Assembly (NCBI RefSeq): GCF_030062155.1
Contig: NZ_CP118269.1
Span: 2,170,001 to 2,234,000, forward strand
Direction: 5' to 3'
Origin: Pantoea sp. Lij88
Lineage (GTDB): Bacteria > Pseudomonadota > Gammaproteobacteria > Enterobacterales > Enterobacteriaceae
Length of the DNA: 64,000 nucleotides
Part shown: positions 28,021 through 36,792 of the stretch, one piece after another
Layout: each line of letters opens with the position of its first letter
Numbering within the stretch: the first letter of the stretch is position 1
Notes under the pieces: generated by a model
What the model was told of the DNA's origin: nothing
The model's input: the letters and a program-made list of their open reading frames with translations, nothing else
Databases searched by the model: none
Made by a program: the position numbers and the translations under genes

Positions 28021-28367
28021 GTTTATTATCCTGAGCGCATGCCACATGATTAGGCGTGAGCCACATTGATGTTTGATAGCGATGAGATGCGCGCATCATA
28101 GGGCCTGACGGAGAACAGGTACATCGACATTCCTGCATCACAGGTCTTCATTAATGCAGCTTGTTGTGCCCGGCGAAGTATGCATAAGTTGTAAGGCAAA
28201 TCAGCCTGTTATACACGTGCAGTCTGACGACGCCAGGACGACAATGATATTACGTACTTCGCACAGTGCGGGCAGACCACTCTGCTGTTAAATGATTGAT
28301 ATTCAATCCGGTAACGTTGACACTTGTCGCAGCAATAAAGAGTCCGTGTTAAGGAAGAGAGCAAGAG
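28021..28367. other. Divergent promoter region between MFS and LysR genes
   Basis: 347 bases without a gene. It must contain both promoters and the LysR site; several AT-rich stretches are present but no operator could be assigned with confidence. Confidence 0.5.
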
Positions 28368-29252
28368 ATGAACTGGGATGATGTCCGTTTTTTCCTCGCG
28401 TTAGCGAGACAAAAAACGTTGCGGGGTGCCTCAAAATCGTTGAACGTCGATCAGGCGACAGTCGGACGCCGTATCGCAGCGTTCGAAAGCGCGCTCGGCT
28501 CCCGATTGTTTATCCGCACGCCCCGCGCTTTTACGCTGAGCGAGTCTGGCGAACAGGTGATGACCGAAGCCATTGCGATGGAAAGCGCCATGCAGGCGAT
28601 GAGTCGTAAAGCCGCCTGCGGCGATAACATTCCGGCAGGTAACGTGCGCATCGCCAGCACAGACACGCTTGCCACTGTGTTTATCCTGCCTGCCATTCAG
28701 CGCCTGCGCGAACAATATCCGGATATCACCGTAACCTTACTGACCGGAATAGGTTTTTCCGATATCTCGTACCGCAGCGCGGATATAGCCATTCGTGCTG
28801 CCCGACCCGATTCTGAAGAGTTAATCGTTAAACGTATGGCGACCATTGATATGGGGCTTTACGCCAGCCAGCGTTATTTTGATCGGCTCGGAGAACCGAA
28901 CCAGGAAGACGGATTAAGCAGCCATCAACTGGTCATGTTTCCGGCAGACATGGTGCCACGTCATCGACAAAACCTGTGTGGCTTTGCAGTAAACAGCAAG
29001 CAAGTCGTGCTGGAATGTAATACGCAACTGTTGATGCAATCCGCGATCAAACGCGGGATTGGCATCGGCCTGCTTTCGACATTTTTAGCTCACGGCGATC
29101 CGCAATTAATCCCGATTTTTCCTGAAAAACGCGACCCGGTTGATATCTGGCTGGTGCTTCATCCAGATCTGCAAAAAGTCGCACGCATCAGGGCAGTGAT
29201 TACGGCGCTGGAGCAGTGCTTTGCGGAAGAAACCAGGGTAAGAGAAATTTAG
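28368..29252 (+). CDS. LysR-type transcriptional regulator
   Basis: 294 residues. HTH region FFLALARQKTLRGASKSLNV with VDQATVGRRIAAFESALG, typical of the subgroup whose members begin MNWDDVRFFLALAR and often regulate a divergent transporter. Effector domain ends around GIGIGLLSTFLA. Ribosome site AAGGAAGAGAG precedes the ATG. Convergent with umuC. Confidence 0.9.
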   Translation: MNWDDVRFFLALARQKTLRGASKSLNVDQATVGRRIAAFESALGSRLFIRTPRAFTLSESGEQVMTEAIAMESAMQAMSRKAACGDNIPAGNVRIASTDTLATVFILPAIQRLREQYPDITVTLLTGIGFSDISYRSADIAIRAARPDSEELIVKRMATIDMGLYASQRYFDRLGEPNQEDGLSSHQLVMFPADMVPRHRQNLCGFAVNSKQVVLECNTQLLMQSAIKRGIGIGLLSTFLAHGDPQLIPIFPEKRDPVDIWLVLHPDLQKVARIRAVITALEQCFAEETRVREI

Positions 29253-29292
29253 CAGACCTCGCGGTTTCAGTAGCTGAAGAAAATTACCTGGC

Positions 29293-30561
29293 CTACTTAA
29301 CCGCCGCCACCGGCAAATCCGTTACCCGTGTGGTATAGGCAGGCGACAGCATTTCGCGCTTCATCGACCAGGCTTTGTTGATCCCCTGCCCGGCAAACCA
29401 CAGCTTTCCGCTGCCGGTTTTGTTAATTTTATCCATCAGCTGCATCAGCTCTTCGCTATTGCGGCGTGGCTGATGCTCATCAAACAGATCAAGCTGGGCC
29501 ACGCCCTGACTGAAAAAATCCCCCAGCACGATGCCCGCCTTCATGTAGCGGTGTCCCTCAATCCAGATGTTATCCAGACATGCCATCGCGACACTGATAA
29601 TGTCGCGGGTGTCCTGCGTCGGGATCAGCAGCTGGCCCGTGGACTGATTGCCATAAAAGGGTTCGTCAGTCGCATGCGGACTGGTGCGCACAAACACCCC
29701 TATCTGACGACAATATTGTTTCTCACGACGCAGCTTTTCTGCCGCGCGCTCAGCATAGGCGCAGACGGCTTCACGCATCTGATGATAATCAGAGATACGG
29801 CTGCCAAACGAGCGTGAACACATGATTTGCTGTTTTACCGGCGTCACCGACTCCAGCTCCAGACAGGACTCGCCGCGCAACTCTCTGACCGTGCGTTCCA
29901 GCACCACGCTGAACTGTTTGCGAATGGCCTCGGTGCTTTGATCGGCCAGATCTTTCGCCGTCATGACGCCCATGGCATTGAGTCGTTTGCCGATCCGGTG
30001 ACCCACACCCCAGACTTCAGCTACATCAATCAGCGCCAGCAGCTTTCTTTGCCGTTCGGGGTCCGACAGATCGACAATGCCGCCGGTTTTGCTCCACTTT
30101 TTGGCCGCAAAATTCGCCAGCTTGGCCAGCGTTTTCGTCTGGGCAATGCCGACACCAACGGTCAGATGGGTCTCTTTGCGTACCCGTTCTCTGACCTGGC
30201 GACCAAAGGTCTCCAGCGCCATACAGTTCTGCACGCCGGTGAGATCCATAAAGGCCTCGTCGATCGAATAGATCTCCACCGACGGCGCCATCTCTTCCAG
30301 TATGGTCATCACCCGCTGGCTCATGTCGGCGTAGAGCGCGTAATTTGAGCTGAAGACGTGCACCGCATGACGCGTCAGCTCTTCACGCATTTTAAAATAG
30401 GGTGCGCCCATTTTGATGCCGGCTTTCTTTGCCTCGGCGCTGCGCGCAATCACGCAGCCGTCGTTGTTCGACAGCACCACCACTGGCTTGCCTCTGAGAT
30501 CGGGCCGGAACACGGTCTCACACGACGCATAAAAGCAGTTCACATCGACCAGTGCGAACAT
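29293..30561 (-). CDS. umuC: DNA polymerase V catalytic subunit UmuC
   Basis: 422 residues, full length for the family. Y-family translesion polymerase. Catalytic acids are in DVNCFYASCE (Asp6) and SIDEAF (Asp101, Glu102); a fingers/thumb segment VGVGIAQTKTLAKLAN follows; the C-terminal little-finger domain and the beta-clamp-binding QLDLFDE are present. Normally umuC follows umuD directly, but here umuD is 4.5 kb upstream and the gene is preceded by an unrelated small ORF. The 44 bases spanning its start recur after umuD. Confidence 0.95.
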   Translation of the reverse strand: MFALVDVNCFYASCETVFRPDLRGKPVVVLSNNDGCVIARSAEAKKAGIKMGAPYFKMREELTRHAVHVFSSNYALYADMSQRVMTILEEMAPSVEIYSIDEAFMDLTGVQNCMALETFGRQVRERVRKETHLTVGVGIAQTKTLAKLANFAAKKWSKTGGIVDLSDPERQRKLLALIDVAEVWGVGHRIGKRLNAMGVMTAKDLADQSTEAIRKQFSVVLERTVRELRGESCLELESVTPVKQQIMCSRSFGSRISDYHQMREAVCAYAERAAEKLRREKQYCRQIGVFVRTSPHATDEPFYGNQSTGQLLIPTQDTRDIISVAMACLDNIWIEGHRYMKAGIVLGDFFSQGVAQLDLFDEHQPRRNSEELMQLMDKINKTGSGKLWFAGQGINKAWSMKREMLSPAYTTRVTDLPVAAVK

Positions 30562-30570
30562 GATCAGTGT
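30527..30570. repeat. 44-bp direct repeat, copy 1 (start of umuC)
   Basis: Covers the umuC start and 9 bases upstream. Matches 35037-35080 at 42 of 44 positions (mismatches at 30545/35055 and... in the GTC-GAT and GCA codons), exactly 4510 bases apart. It marks the left limit of the segment separating umuD from umuC. Confidence 0.9.
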
Positions 30571-30800
30571 CGGGTACGGTAGATAAAATCAATAGCCACG
30601 TCGGCGATATCGGGTTCATCCGGGCATGCATAAAGAGCCTGATGGGGAGAGGCGAGGAAACGCAGTGAAAACGAGAATCGCAGCAATCGTTGTGGAACCA
30701 GGCACTCAGCCTCAGCGGTGGCAACGATAGTCGTGCCATGAGAGTATGTCCGCTTCTGCGGGTCATCAACTGACAGTGACAATGTGGAAGACGCGATCAT
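30564..30800 (-). CDS. Unrecognised small gene with its own LexA box, upstream of umuC
   Basis: 78 residues from ATG 30800; the frame is open further up to 30851, but a LexA box lies inside that part, so the inner start is preferred. Its stop ends 2 bases before the umuC ATG, so the two are certainly co-transcribed. Not UmuD: no cleavage site and no Ser/Lys dyad. Not recognisably DinI-like. Composition is mixed, with a central LLRFSFSLRFLA hydrophobic/basic stretch and an acidic PDEPDIADVAIDF tail. Function unknown; expression should be SOS-induced. Confidence 0.6.
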   Translation of the reverse strand: MIASSTLSLSVDDPQKRTYSHGTTIVATAEAECLVPQRLLRFSFSLRFLASPHQALYACPDEPDIADVAIDFIYRTRH

Positions 30801-30820
30801 ACGTTTGCCTGAAGCTATAC

Positions 30821-30836
30821 CTGTATTTATATACAG
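30821..30836. promoter_or_regulatory. LexA box (SOS operator) of the small gene-umuC unit
   Basis: CTGTATTTATATACAG fits the CTGT-N8-ACAG consensus exactly. It lies 20 bases upstream of the proposed start at 30800 and has the same core as the umuD box (reverse complement). Confidence 0.9.
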
Positions 30837-30954
30837 TAATATAGACAGCATGATTTTTCCAGTTGCTACTCTGTAAAATTTTTAATGACAGATTCTCTGA
30901 CCCGATAGCCATCGATCGGCATGCAGAAGCACATTTTCGGTGACATGTGCTCGT

Positions 30955-31959
30955 TTATGCAGACTCTCGCTCAATCAAATGAAAGCCTATATCCACAATG
31001 GCTTCTGCACCCGATTTTTGTTCAATACGATCGGCCAGCAGCGTGGCGGCACGCTGACCAATAGCGTGTCTGTCAACACTGACGGTCGTAATTGAAGGAC
31101 GATTACAGGCGGCAAAATCGAGATCGCCAAAGCCAATAACGGCGATATCCTGCGGGATACGTAAACCCCTGCTCTCGGCTTCCATGATCGCCCCTTGTGC
31201 CAGCGTATCTGAACTGCAGACAATGACGTCAAACTCACCTTTGCCAGAAAGCTGTGTTAAACCGCTACGCCCTAATGCAAGCGATGCCGGAAGGGGCACA
31301 TCCACCTGATGTACAACATCAATTGCATTGCGTTGAAGAACATCGCATAACCCCTGCTTACGCTGCGCGGCGCGGCGATCGTCGGTCCATAACAGACCCG
31401 GGCGACGATAGCCTTTACTCAGAAGATATTTACCGATTGCCTGTCCGACCTTTTCATGGGAAAAGCCCACCAGCATATCGAGCGGTGTCGGCGTTAAGTC
31501 CCAGATTTCCACCACCGGAATCATTGCGTTCAGGATGACCTTTTTCAGTTCTGTCGAGTGATGGATCCCGGTCAGTACCACGCCGTCGGGACGACGGGAA
31601 AGCAGAGTTGCCATCAGCTCCGCTTCTGTTTGTTCGGTATACCCTGCTACGCACAGCAATATGTGATACCCGCGTCGTGCCAGCTCATCGCTCAGCGACT
31701 GGATGGTATCAACAAACATGTTGTTGTTTATTTGTGGCACCAGAACCGCAATTAATTTACTCCGTCGCGACGCCAGACTGCCCGCTAACGCGTTAGGTAT
31801 GTAGCTTGTGGCATGAACCGCCTGCATGACTTTCTCAACCGTTTTGGGGCGAACCAGTTGCGGTGAATTCAACGCCCGACTCACTGTCATCGGAGACAAT
31901 CCCGCGCGACGTGCGACATCTTCCAGCGTCGGTGCGCGAGGTGGTTTAGTGCTCTTCAC
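30955..31959 (-). CDS. LacI-family repressor of the galactarate/talarate genes
   Basis: 334 residues. N-terminal HTH TLEDVARRAGLSPMTVSRALN plus hinge helix, then a periplasmic-binding-protein-like effector domain. Resembles the GntR/IdnR subgroup of sugar-acid regulators. Divergent from the dehydratase gene with a 317-base gap, so it very probably controls that operon in response to galactarate, talarate or a breakdown product. Confidence 0.9.
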   Translation of the reverse strand: MKSTKPPRAPTLEDVARRAGLSPMTVSRALNSPQLVRPKTVEKVMQAVHATSYIPNALAGSLASRRSKLIAVLVPQINNNMFVDTIQSLSDELARRGYHILLCVAGYTEQTEAELMATLLSRRPDGVVLTGIHHSTELKKVILNAMIPVVEIWDLTPTPLDMLVGFSHEKVGQAIGKYLLSKGYRRPGLLWTDDRRAAQRKQGLCDVLQRNAIDVVHQVDVPLPASLALGRSGLTQLSGKGEFDVIVCSSDTLAQGAIMEAESRGLRIPQDIAVIGFGDLDFAACNRPSITTVSVDRHAIGQRAATLLADRIEQKSGAEAIVDIGFHLIERESA

Positions 31960-32276
31960 TGCCGGTACCCCTGCCAGATTGGCTGATTTATCTGCACATT
32001 ATTCATTATGACTGTGGCTATTGCCAGCCTCTATCCAGGGAATACGACAAAGAACACGGCTTACTGACACCGGTTCTTCAGATAAATGATTGCGCAAACA
32101 TTTTGTATTGTGCGTTTACCCAAAAATTTGCATAACGTGATCGATTTTCCGAAAAAAATGCGCTTTCATGCGACTTATGTGATCAATTGTTCAAATAATC
32201 ATCCGTCATCTGGCTTCCTGAATGCCATAACAATAATAATGATATCGCAATCATTTATCGCTTTCAGGAGAGTAAT
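31960..32276. other. Divergent control region of the galactarate/talarate cassette
   Basis: 317 bases between the LacI gene and the dehydratase gene. A CRP-like half site TGTGATCAATTG...TCAAAT lies at about 32179-32197, and a related CGTGATCGATTTT is 43 bases upstream. CRP dependence would suit a sugar-acid operon; both sites are weak matches. A strong ribosome site AGGAGA precedes the dehydratase ATG. Confidence 0.4.
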
Positions 32277-33473
32277 ATGTCTTCAGGTACAAACTCAAGT
32301 GCCGTCACCTACGCAAAAGCGGCCCATACCGGAACGGCAGCAGAAACGGGTGACCGTATCGAATGGGTAAAACTTTCACTGGCCTTTCTGCCGCTGGCAA
32401 CGCCGGTGAGCGATGCGAAAGTGCTGACTGGCCGACAAAAGCCCCTGACCGAAGTGGCGATCATTATTGCCGAGATCCGCAGCCGTGATGGTTTTGAAGG
32501 TGTCGGTTTTAGCTACTCCAAACGCGCCGGTGGCCAGGGTATTTATGCTCACGCTAAAGAGATAGCCGATAATCTGCTGGGTGAAGATCCCAATGATATT
32601 GATAAGATCTACACCAGACTGCTCTGGGCCGGTGCCTCCGTAGGTCGCAGCGGGATGGCGGTTCAGGCTATCTCCCCCATCGATATCGCCTTATGGGATA
32701 TGAAATCCCGGCGTGCCGGTCTGCCGCTGGCAAAGCTGTTAGGTGCGCACCGTGACTCCATTCAGTGTTACAACACCTCAGGCGGATTCCTGCATACACC
32801 GCTCGACCAGGTGCTGAAAAACGTGGTGATTTCCCAGGAAAATGGCATTGGCGGCATTAAGCTGAAAGTAGGACAACCTGACTGTGCCGAAGATCTTCGC
32901 CGGTTAACCGCAGTACGTGAAGCGCTTGGCGATGATTTCCCGTTAATGGTTGACGCTAACCAGCAGTGGGATCGCGAAACGGCTATGCGTATGGGACGCA
33001 AAATGGAGCAGTTCAATCTCATCTGGATTGAAGAACCTCTCGATGCTTACGACATCGAAGGTCATGCTCAGCTGGCTGCCGCGCTGGATACCCCTATTGC
33101 GACCGGGGAAATGCTGACCAGTTTCCGTGAGCATGAGCAACTGATTCTGGGCAATGCCAGCGATTTCGTGCAGCCTGACGCGCCGCGTGTCGGCGGGATT
33201 TCGCCCTTCCTGAAGATTATGGATCTGGCGGCGAAGCATGGCCGTAAACTGGCACCGCACTTTGCGATGGAGGTGCATCTGCATCTCTCCGCGGCTTACC
33301 CACTGGAGCCGTGGCTGGAACACTTTGAATGGCTGAACCCCTTGTTCAACGAGCAGCTGGAGCTGCGCGATGGCCGCATGTGGATTTCTGATCGACATGG
33401 TCTGGGCTTCACACTGAGTGAGCAGGCACGCCGCTGGACACAATTAACCTGTGAATTTGGCAAACGCCCTTAA
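32277..33473 (+). CDS. L-talarate/galactarate dehydratase
   Basis: 398 residues, mandelate racemase/enolase superfamily, very similar along its length to the characterised Salmonella L-talarate/galactarate dehydratase as recalled. Catalytic residues fall at the expected positions: Lys195-x-Lys197 (IKLKVG), metal ligands Asp226, Glu252 and Glu278, and His328 (KLAPHFAMEV). Dehydrates galactarate and L-talarate to 5-keto-4-deoxyglucarate, and also epimerises them. Followed by the probable galactarate transporter. Confidence 0.93.
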   Translation: MSSGTNSSAVTYAKAAHTGTAAETGDRIEWVKLSLAFLPLATPVSDAKVLTGRQKPLTEVAIIIAEIRSRDGFEGVGFSYSKRAGGQGIYAHAKEIADNLLGEDPNDIDKIYTRLLWAGASVGRSGMAVQAISPIDIALWDMKSRRAGLPLAKLLGAHRDSIQCYNTSGGFLHTPLDQVLKNVVISQENGIGGIKLKVGQPDCAEDLRRLTAVREALGDDFPLMVDANQQWDRETAMRMGRKMEQFNLIWIEEPLDAYDIEGHAQLAAALDTPIATGEMLTSFREHEQLILGNASDFVQPDAPRVGGISPFLKIMDLAAKHGRKLAPHFAMEVHLHLSAAYPLEPWLEHFEWLNPLFNEQLELRDGRMWISDRHGLGFTLSEQARRWTQLTCEFGKRP

Positions 33474-33550
33474 CACGACAGGCGGGAATCATTCATTCCC
33501 GCGCCTCTTACCTTACACAATGCATTCTGCCCTTGTCTGAGGAGTAGATA

Positions 33551-34861
33551 ATGAAAAAAATAATAAAGCGCACAAAAGTGCGTTACACCATTCTTATGTT
33601 TTTATTTATTGCTACAGTATTTAATTACGCAGATCGTGCAACCCTGTCGGTGGTTGCCCCAATAATAAGTAAAGAATTAGGCTTTGATCCGGAATCGATG
33701 GGTCTGGCCTTCTCCTCATTTGGTATTGCCTATGTCATTATGCAACTACCCGGTGGCTGGCTACTGGATCGCTACGGCTCACGACTGGTTTACGGTTGCG
33801 CATTAATTGGCTGGTCGCTGGTCACCATGTTTCAGGGAACCATTTATCTGTACGCTAGTCCCTTGTTTGTCCTCATTATTCTTCGTCTGCTGATGGGTGC
33901 GATTGAGGCCCCTGCTTTTCCAGCGAACAGTCGCTTAAGCGTACAGTGGTTTCCCAATAATGAACGTGGCTTCGTGACGTCGGTTTATCAAGCCGCGCAA
34001 TATATCTCGCTGGGTATTATTACTCCGCTGATGACCATTATTCTGCATAATTTAAGCTGGCATTTTGTCTTCTATTACATTGGCGCGACTGGCGTGATCC
34101 TCGGTATATTCTGGTTAATTAAAGTCAAAGACCCCATGCATCATCCAGAAGTTAACCAGGAAGAGATTGACTATATTCGTCATGGTGGTGGAGAACCGAT
34201 GCTGGGCAGTAAAAAGGATCCTCAGAAAATAACGTTCGCACAGTTCAGAACCGTCTGTATTAACCGGATGATGATCGGCGTTTACATCGGACAGTTCTGC
34301 GCCACCTCCATCACCTGGTTCTTCCTGACCTGGTTCCCGACTTATCTGTACCAGGCGAAAGGAATGTCAATTCTGAAAGTTGGCTTTGTGGCCAGTATTC
34401 CGGCCATTGCGGGTTTCACTGGCGGCCTGCTGGGTGGGGTCTTCTCTGACTGGCTGCTCAAACGCGGCTGTAGCCTGACCATGGCGCGTAAATTGCCTGT
34501 CATCTGCGGCATGTTACTCTCCTGTGTGATTATCATCGCCAACTACACCTCTTCAGAATTTGTCGTTATTGCTGCGATGAGCCTGGCTTTTTTTGCAAAA
34601 GGATTTGGTAACCTGGGCTGGTGCGTACTCAGCGACACTTCACCGAAGGACGTTCTGGGTCTGGCTGGCGGTGTATTTAACATGTGCGGCAATATGGCAA
34701 GCATCGTGACCCCTTTGGTTATCGGTGTGATTCTCGCCAATACCCAGTCGTTCGACTTCGCCATTTTATATGTCGGTTCAATGGGACTCATTGGCCTGAT
34801 TTCGTATCTGTTTATCGTCGGTCCGTTAGAACGGATTACGCTGGCCGCGTCTGCAGCCTGA
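33551..34861 (+). CDS. MFS sugar-acid:H+ symporter (GarP/GudP type)
   Basis: 436 residues, 12 membrane segments, anion:cation symporter family (hexuronate/galactarate/glucarate carriers). Characteristic FNYADRATLSVVAPIISKELG near the N-terminus and GWLLDRYGSR motif A. Follows the dehydratase by 77 bases, so it is presumably the galactarate/talarate importer. Starts with ATG preceded by GAGGAG. Confidence 0.9.
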   Translation: MKKIIKRTKVRYTILMFLFIATVFNYADRATLSVVAPIISKELGFDPESMGLAFSSFGIAYVIMQLPGGWLLDRYGSRLVYGCALIGWSLVTMFQGTIYLYASPLFVLIILRLLMGAIEAPAFPANSRLSVQWFPNNERGFVTSVYQAAQYISLGIITPLMTIILHNLSWHFVFYYIGATGVILGIFWLIKVKDPMHHPEVNQEEIDYIRHGGGEPMLGSKKDPQKITFAQFRTVCINRMMIGVYIGQFCATSITWFFLTWFPTYLYQAKGMSILKVGFVASIPAIAGFTGGLLGGVFSDWLLKRGCSLTMARKLPVICGMLLSCVIIIANYTSSEFVVIAAMSLAFFAKGFGNLGWCVLSDTSPKDVLGLAGGVFNMCGNMASIVTPLVIGVILANTQSFDFAILYVGSMGLIGLISYLFIVGPLERITLAASAA

Positions 34862-34887
34862 TTGTCTTTACAGGGAACGCTTCGCCC

Positions 34888-34926
34888 GCTGTTCCGGCAG
34901 TGTATTGCGTCGGAACAGCGATTTTT
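34888..34926 (+). terminator. Rho-independent terminator after the sugar-acid transporter
   Basis: Perfect 9-bp arms GCTGTTCCG / CGGAACAGC with a 14-base loop, then GATTTTT. Confidence 0.8.
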
Positions 34927-35011
34927 ATTGGTATGGCCTGAGATCAGATCTCCTTACTCGCGCCACATCCTGCAGATGAATAGCATCGAATCAGCCCACG
35001 CTTCTCATCAC

Positions 35012-35071
35012 TCACATCGGTGTCTGACAGCGCCAGGCATAAAAGCAGTTCACACCGACCAGCGCGAACAT
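35012..35071 (-). pseudogene. umuC: Relic of the umuC 5' end, directly after umuD
   Basis: Following umuD's stop, ATG at 35071 opens a 19-codon frame beginning MFALVGVNCFYA, nearly identical to the true UmuC N-terminus (MFALVDVNCFYA), then diverging to WRCQTPM and a stop. The catalytic Asp6 codon has become Gly. It shows that umuC once followed umuD here. Confidence 0.85.
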
Positions 35072-35080
35072 GATCAGTGT
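35037..35080. repeat. 44-bp direct repeat, copy 2 (umuC relic)
   Basis: 42 of 44 bases match 30527-30570 in the same orientation; it covers the end of umuD and the start of the umuC relic. Marks the right limit of the inserted or rearranged segment. Confidence 0.9.
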
Positions 35081-35493
35081 GTCGCTTTAATGACAAAGGT
35101 CACCACGCCAAACACCTCCAGCGCATCTTCGGTCTGGATAGCGATCGGTTTAAATTTGTTGTTCATCGGCATCAGTTGCAGGCAGGGATGAAGCTGGAGA
35201 CGTTTAACGGTGAATTCGCCATCGACGGCGGCGACCACGATGTCGCCGTGTGAGGCGGTGAGGGAGCTGTCGACCACCAGCATGTCACCATCGTTAATGC
35301 CCGCCTCAATCATCGACTCACCGCTGACCCGGACAAAATAGGTGGCGCTGGGGTGCTGAACCATCAGCGCATTGAGATCGATACGTTGCTCGACATAATC
35401 CTGCGCCGGGGAGGGAAATCCACAGGGCACACGTTCGATATAAAGCGGTAACGGCATAACGGCGCGAATGTCCGCAGGTTTAATGAATTCCAT
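35074..35493 (-). CDS. umuD: UmuD, SOS mutagenesis protein and Pol V accessory subunit
   Basis: 139 residues, standard length. RecA-stimulated self-cleavage site Cys24-Gly25 (RVPCGF), and the Ser60 (SGESM) and Lys97 (FTVKRL) catalytic dyad are all at canonical positions. Processed UmuD' pairs with UmuC. Its LexA box lies 24 bases upstream of the start, with ribosome site GGAGTG. Now separated from the functional umuC by the galactarate cassette. Confidence 0.96.
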   Translation of the reverse strand: MEFIKPADIRAVMPLPLYIERVPCGFPSPAQDYVEQRIDLNALMVQHPSATYFVRVSGESMIEAGINDGDMLVVDSSLTASHGDIVVAAVDGEFTVKRLQLHPCLQLMPMNNKFKPIAIQTEDALEVFGVVTFVIKATH

Positions 35494-35516
35494 AATATCA
35501 CTCCTTTTTCAAATTA

Positions 35517-35532
35517 CTGTATATAAATACAG
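35517..35532. promoter_or_regulatory. LexA box of umuD
   Basis: CTGTATATAAATACAG, an exact CTGT-N8-ACAG SOS box flanked by TTA/TAA so that the dyad extends further. Confidence 0.93.
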
Positions 35533-35830
35533 TAATAGCTAATCCCTCTTTTAATCAAGTCACAGAAAAGTTTTTTAAGCGAAGGGGTTGATGGTAATGC
35601 ACTTTTTTTTAACCGCTTTTTTCGCATTGCCGCCAGAGTAAGCGGAAACGGGTTACTTTTGCCGCAGCACGGGAATATCCGCGTTTTTTTCTTCCAGTAG
35701 CTGACCTTATAAATTCAGCCGCTGATTATTCTGACTTAAGGAAAATCTGACAACGCCCCTCTGGCCATCGCGGAGGTTTGAATATTCAGCGCGGGCTGGT
35801 TATTCTGCTTTTTTTAAGCATGGAGGGGTT
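35533..35830 (+). other. Intergenic region between umuD and the ORF at 35831
   Basis: About 300 bases, AT-rich, no gene seen. Presumably contains promoters in both directions. Confidence 0.5.
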
Positions 35831-36082
35831 ATGGCAGACGACGATCGAATCAAACATCTGGAAGAAGCCGTCGCGCAGCTGAAGGTTGAGACCACGGTAT
35901 TAAAAGCGATACTCGGCCAGCAAATAGCGCTGAATAATCTCAATTACAAAGGGAAATTTGACGATGTGCTGGCGGCGCTGGCGAAAGAATATGCCGAACG
36001 GGGGCTGGAGGAAGGCAATAATCAGGCCATCCATGATGTCCTGCGTGAATATATTAAATATGAGCCGCCTGCAGTGGAATAA
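35831..36082 (+). CDS. Small coiled-coil hypothetical protein
   Basis: 83 residues, strongly charged. Residues 5-35 (IKHLEEAVAQLKVETTVLKAI) have a coiled-coil heptad look, followed by a short acidic region. Ribosome site GGAGGGG before the ATG. Not recognised. Convergent with the gene at 36179. Confidence 0.65.
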   Translation: MADDDRIKHLEEAVAQLKVETTVLKAILGQQIALNNLNYKGKFDDVLAALAKEYAERGLEEGNNQAIHDVLREYIKYEPPAVE

Positions 36083-36092
36083 GCGACTTTCT

Positions 36093-36136
36093 GGCAGCGT
36101 CCGGTTGCCGGACATGACCGGCTCCTGAACGCTGCC
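36093..36136. repeat. Inverted repeats between convergent genes
   Basis: GGCAGCGT...ACGCTGCC arms enclose a GTCCGG-TTG-CCGGAC hairpin. Probably a transcription stop for the two flanking small genes. Confidence 0.45.
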
Positions 36137-36178
36137 ACTTTCCAGACCTGCCCCGCCTCAGGCGCTGCGGGTCAGTGG

Positions 36179-36403
36179 TCAGGCCTGGCTGTCACTCTCC
36201 AGCGCATCCTGAATCGCATCGGCCAGATTACCAATTTCATTCGCCACAGCCTGCAGGTCCCAGGAGGTTTTTGAGCCAGTCGCCGACGTAGAGGCACTGA
36301 CGGACTCCTTTGCCACTGACAGCGCAGCTGCCACAGCCACTGAACGTTTATGTTGTTCCTGCGTCACGCCCGCAGGCGGAATCGCGAAATAGTCGTGAAC
36401 CAT
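36179..36403 (-). CDS. Small Ala/Ser-rich hypothetical protein
   Basis: 74 residues from the ATG at 36403 (AAGGA 7 bases upstream; the ATG two codons earlier is too close to it). Ala/Ser-rich with a likely helical C-terminal half (LQAVANEIGNLADAIQDALES). Not recognised. A helix-rich low-complexity composition suggests a small structural or regulatory protein. Confidence 0.55.
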   Translation of the reverse strand: MVHDYFAIPPAGVTQEQHKRSVAVAAALSVAKESVSASTSATGSKTSWDLQAVANEIGNLADAIQDALESDSQA

Positions 36404-36758
36404 GATCATTTCCTTGTGATGAGTAAGGGCTCAACCTTAGCCTTCTGCATCAGGCGTGGGAAGTGAATTATGCGACGCAGGCTGTCAGACGGCCAGGATT
36501 GCAGCAGTACTGTTGCACTATGCGTTTTTTCTGCGCTAAAACCTGTACAGCTTTTGCAGGAATGCCCCAAAAAAAGCCGTTTTAGCGCTTTGTGGTGTCA
36601 TCAGCAAAACTCTCTGCCTTTTCATCTGAAAACCCTGATTGCCCTGAAAATAACTTCAACGTCCTGTATTTAATGACTTAATCGGCAACAATCCCTTTGT
36701 ACACCTTAAACATGCATTTCTGATACACCACCAACCAGTTAAATTTTGTCAAATTTCA
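36404..36758. other. Intergenic region without a recognised gene
   Basis: About 355 bases. A 67-codon open frame exists on the plus strand (36470-36673) but has no ribosome site or protein-like composition. The right end carries the promoter of the candidate small RNA. Confidence 0.5.
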
Positions 36759-36786
36759 TTGTACAACTTTGCAATTCTTGTATAAC
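36759..36786 (+). promoter_or_regulatory. Sigma-70-like promoter of the candidate small RNA
   Basis: TTGTAC (36759-36764), 16-base spacer, TATAAC (36781-36786). It would start transcription near 36793. Confidence 0.55.
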
Positions 36787-36792
36787 TTTGTC

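Noticed and set aside
30564..30800. Small umuC-upstream gene as a second umuD
   Set aside because: No Cys-Gly cleavage site and no Ser/Lys dyad; length and composition differ.
30928..30951. Terminator for the LacI gene (AGCACAT/ATGTGCT)
   Set aside because: Short stem, 10-base loop and no T-run on the minus strand.
32943..33443. 166-codon minus-strand open frame
   Set aside because: Antisense to the talarate/galactarate dehydratase.
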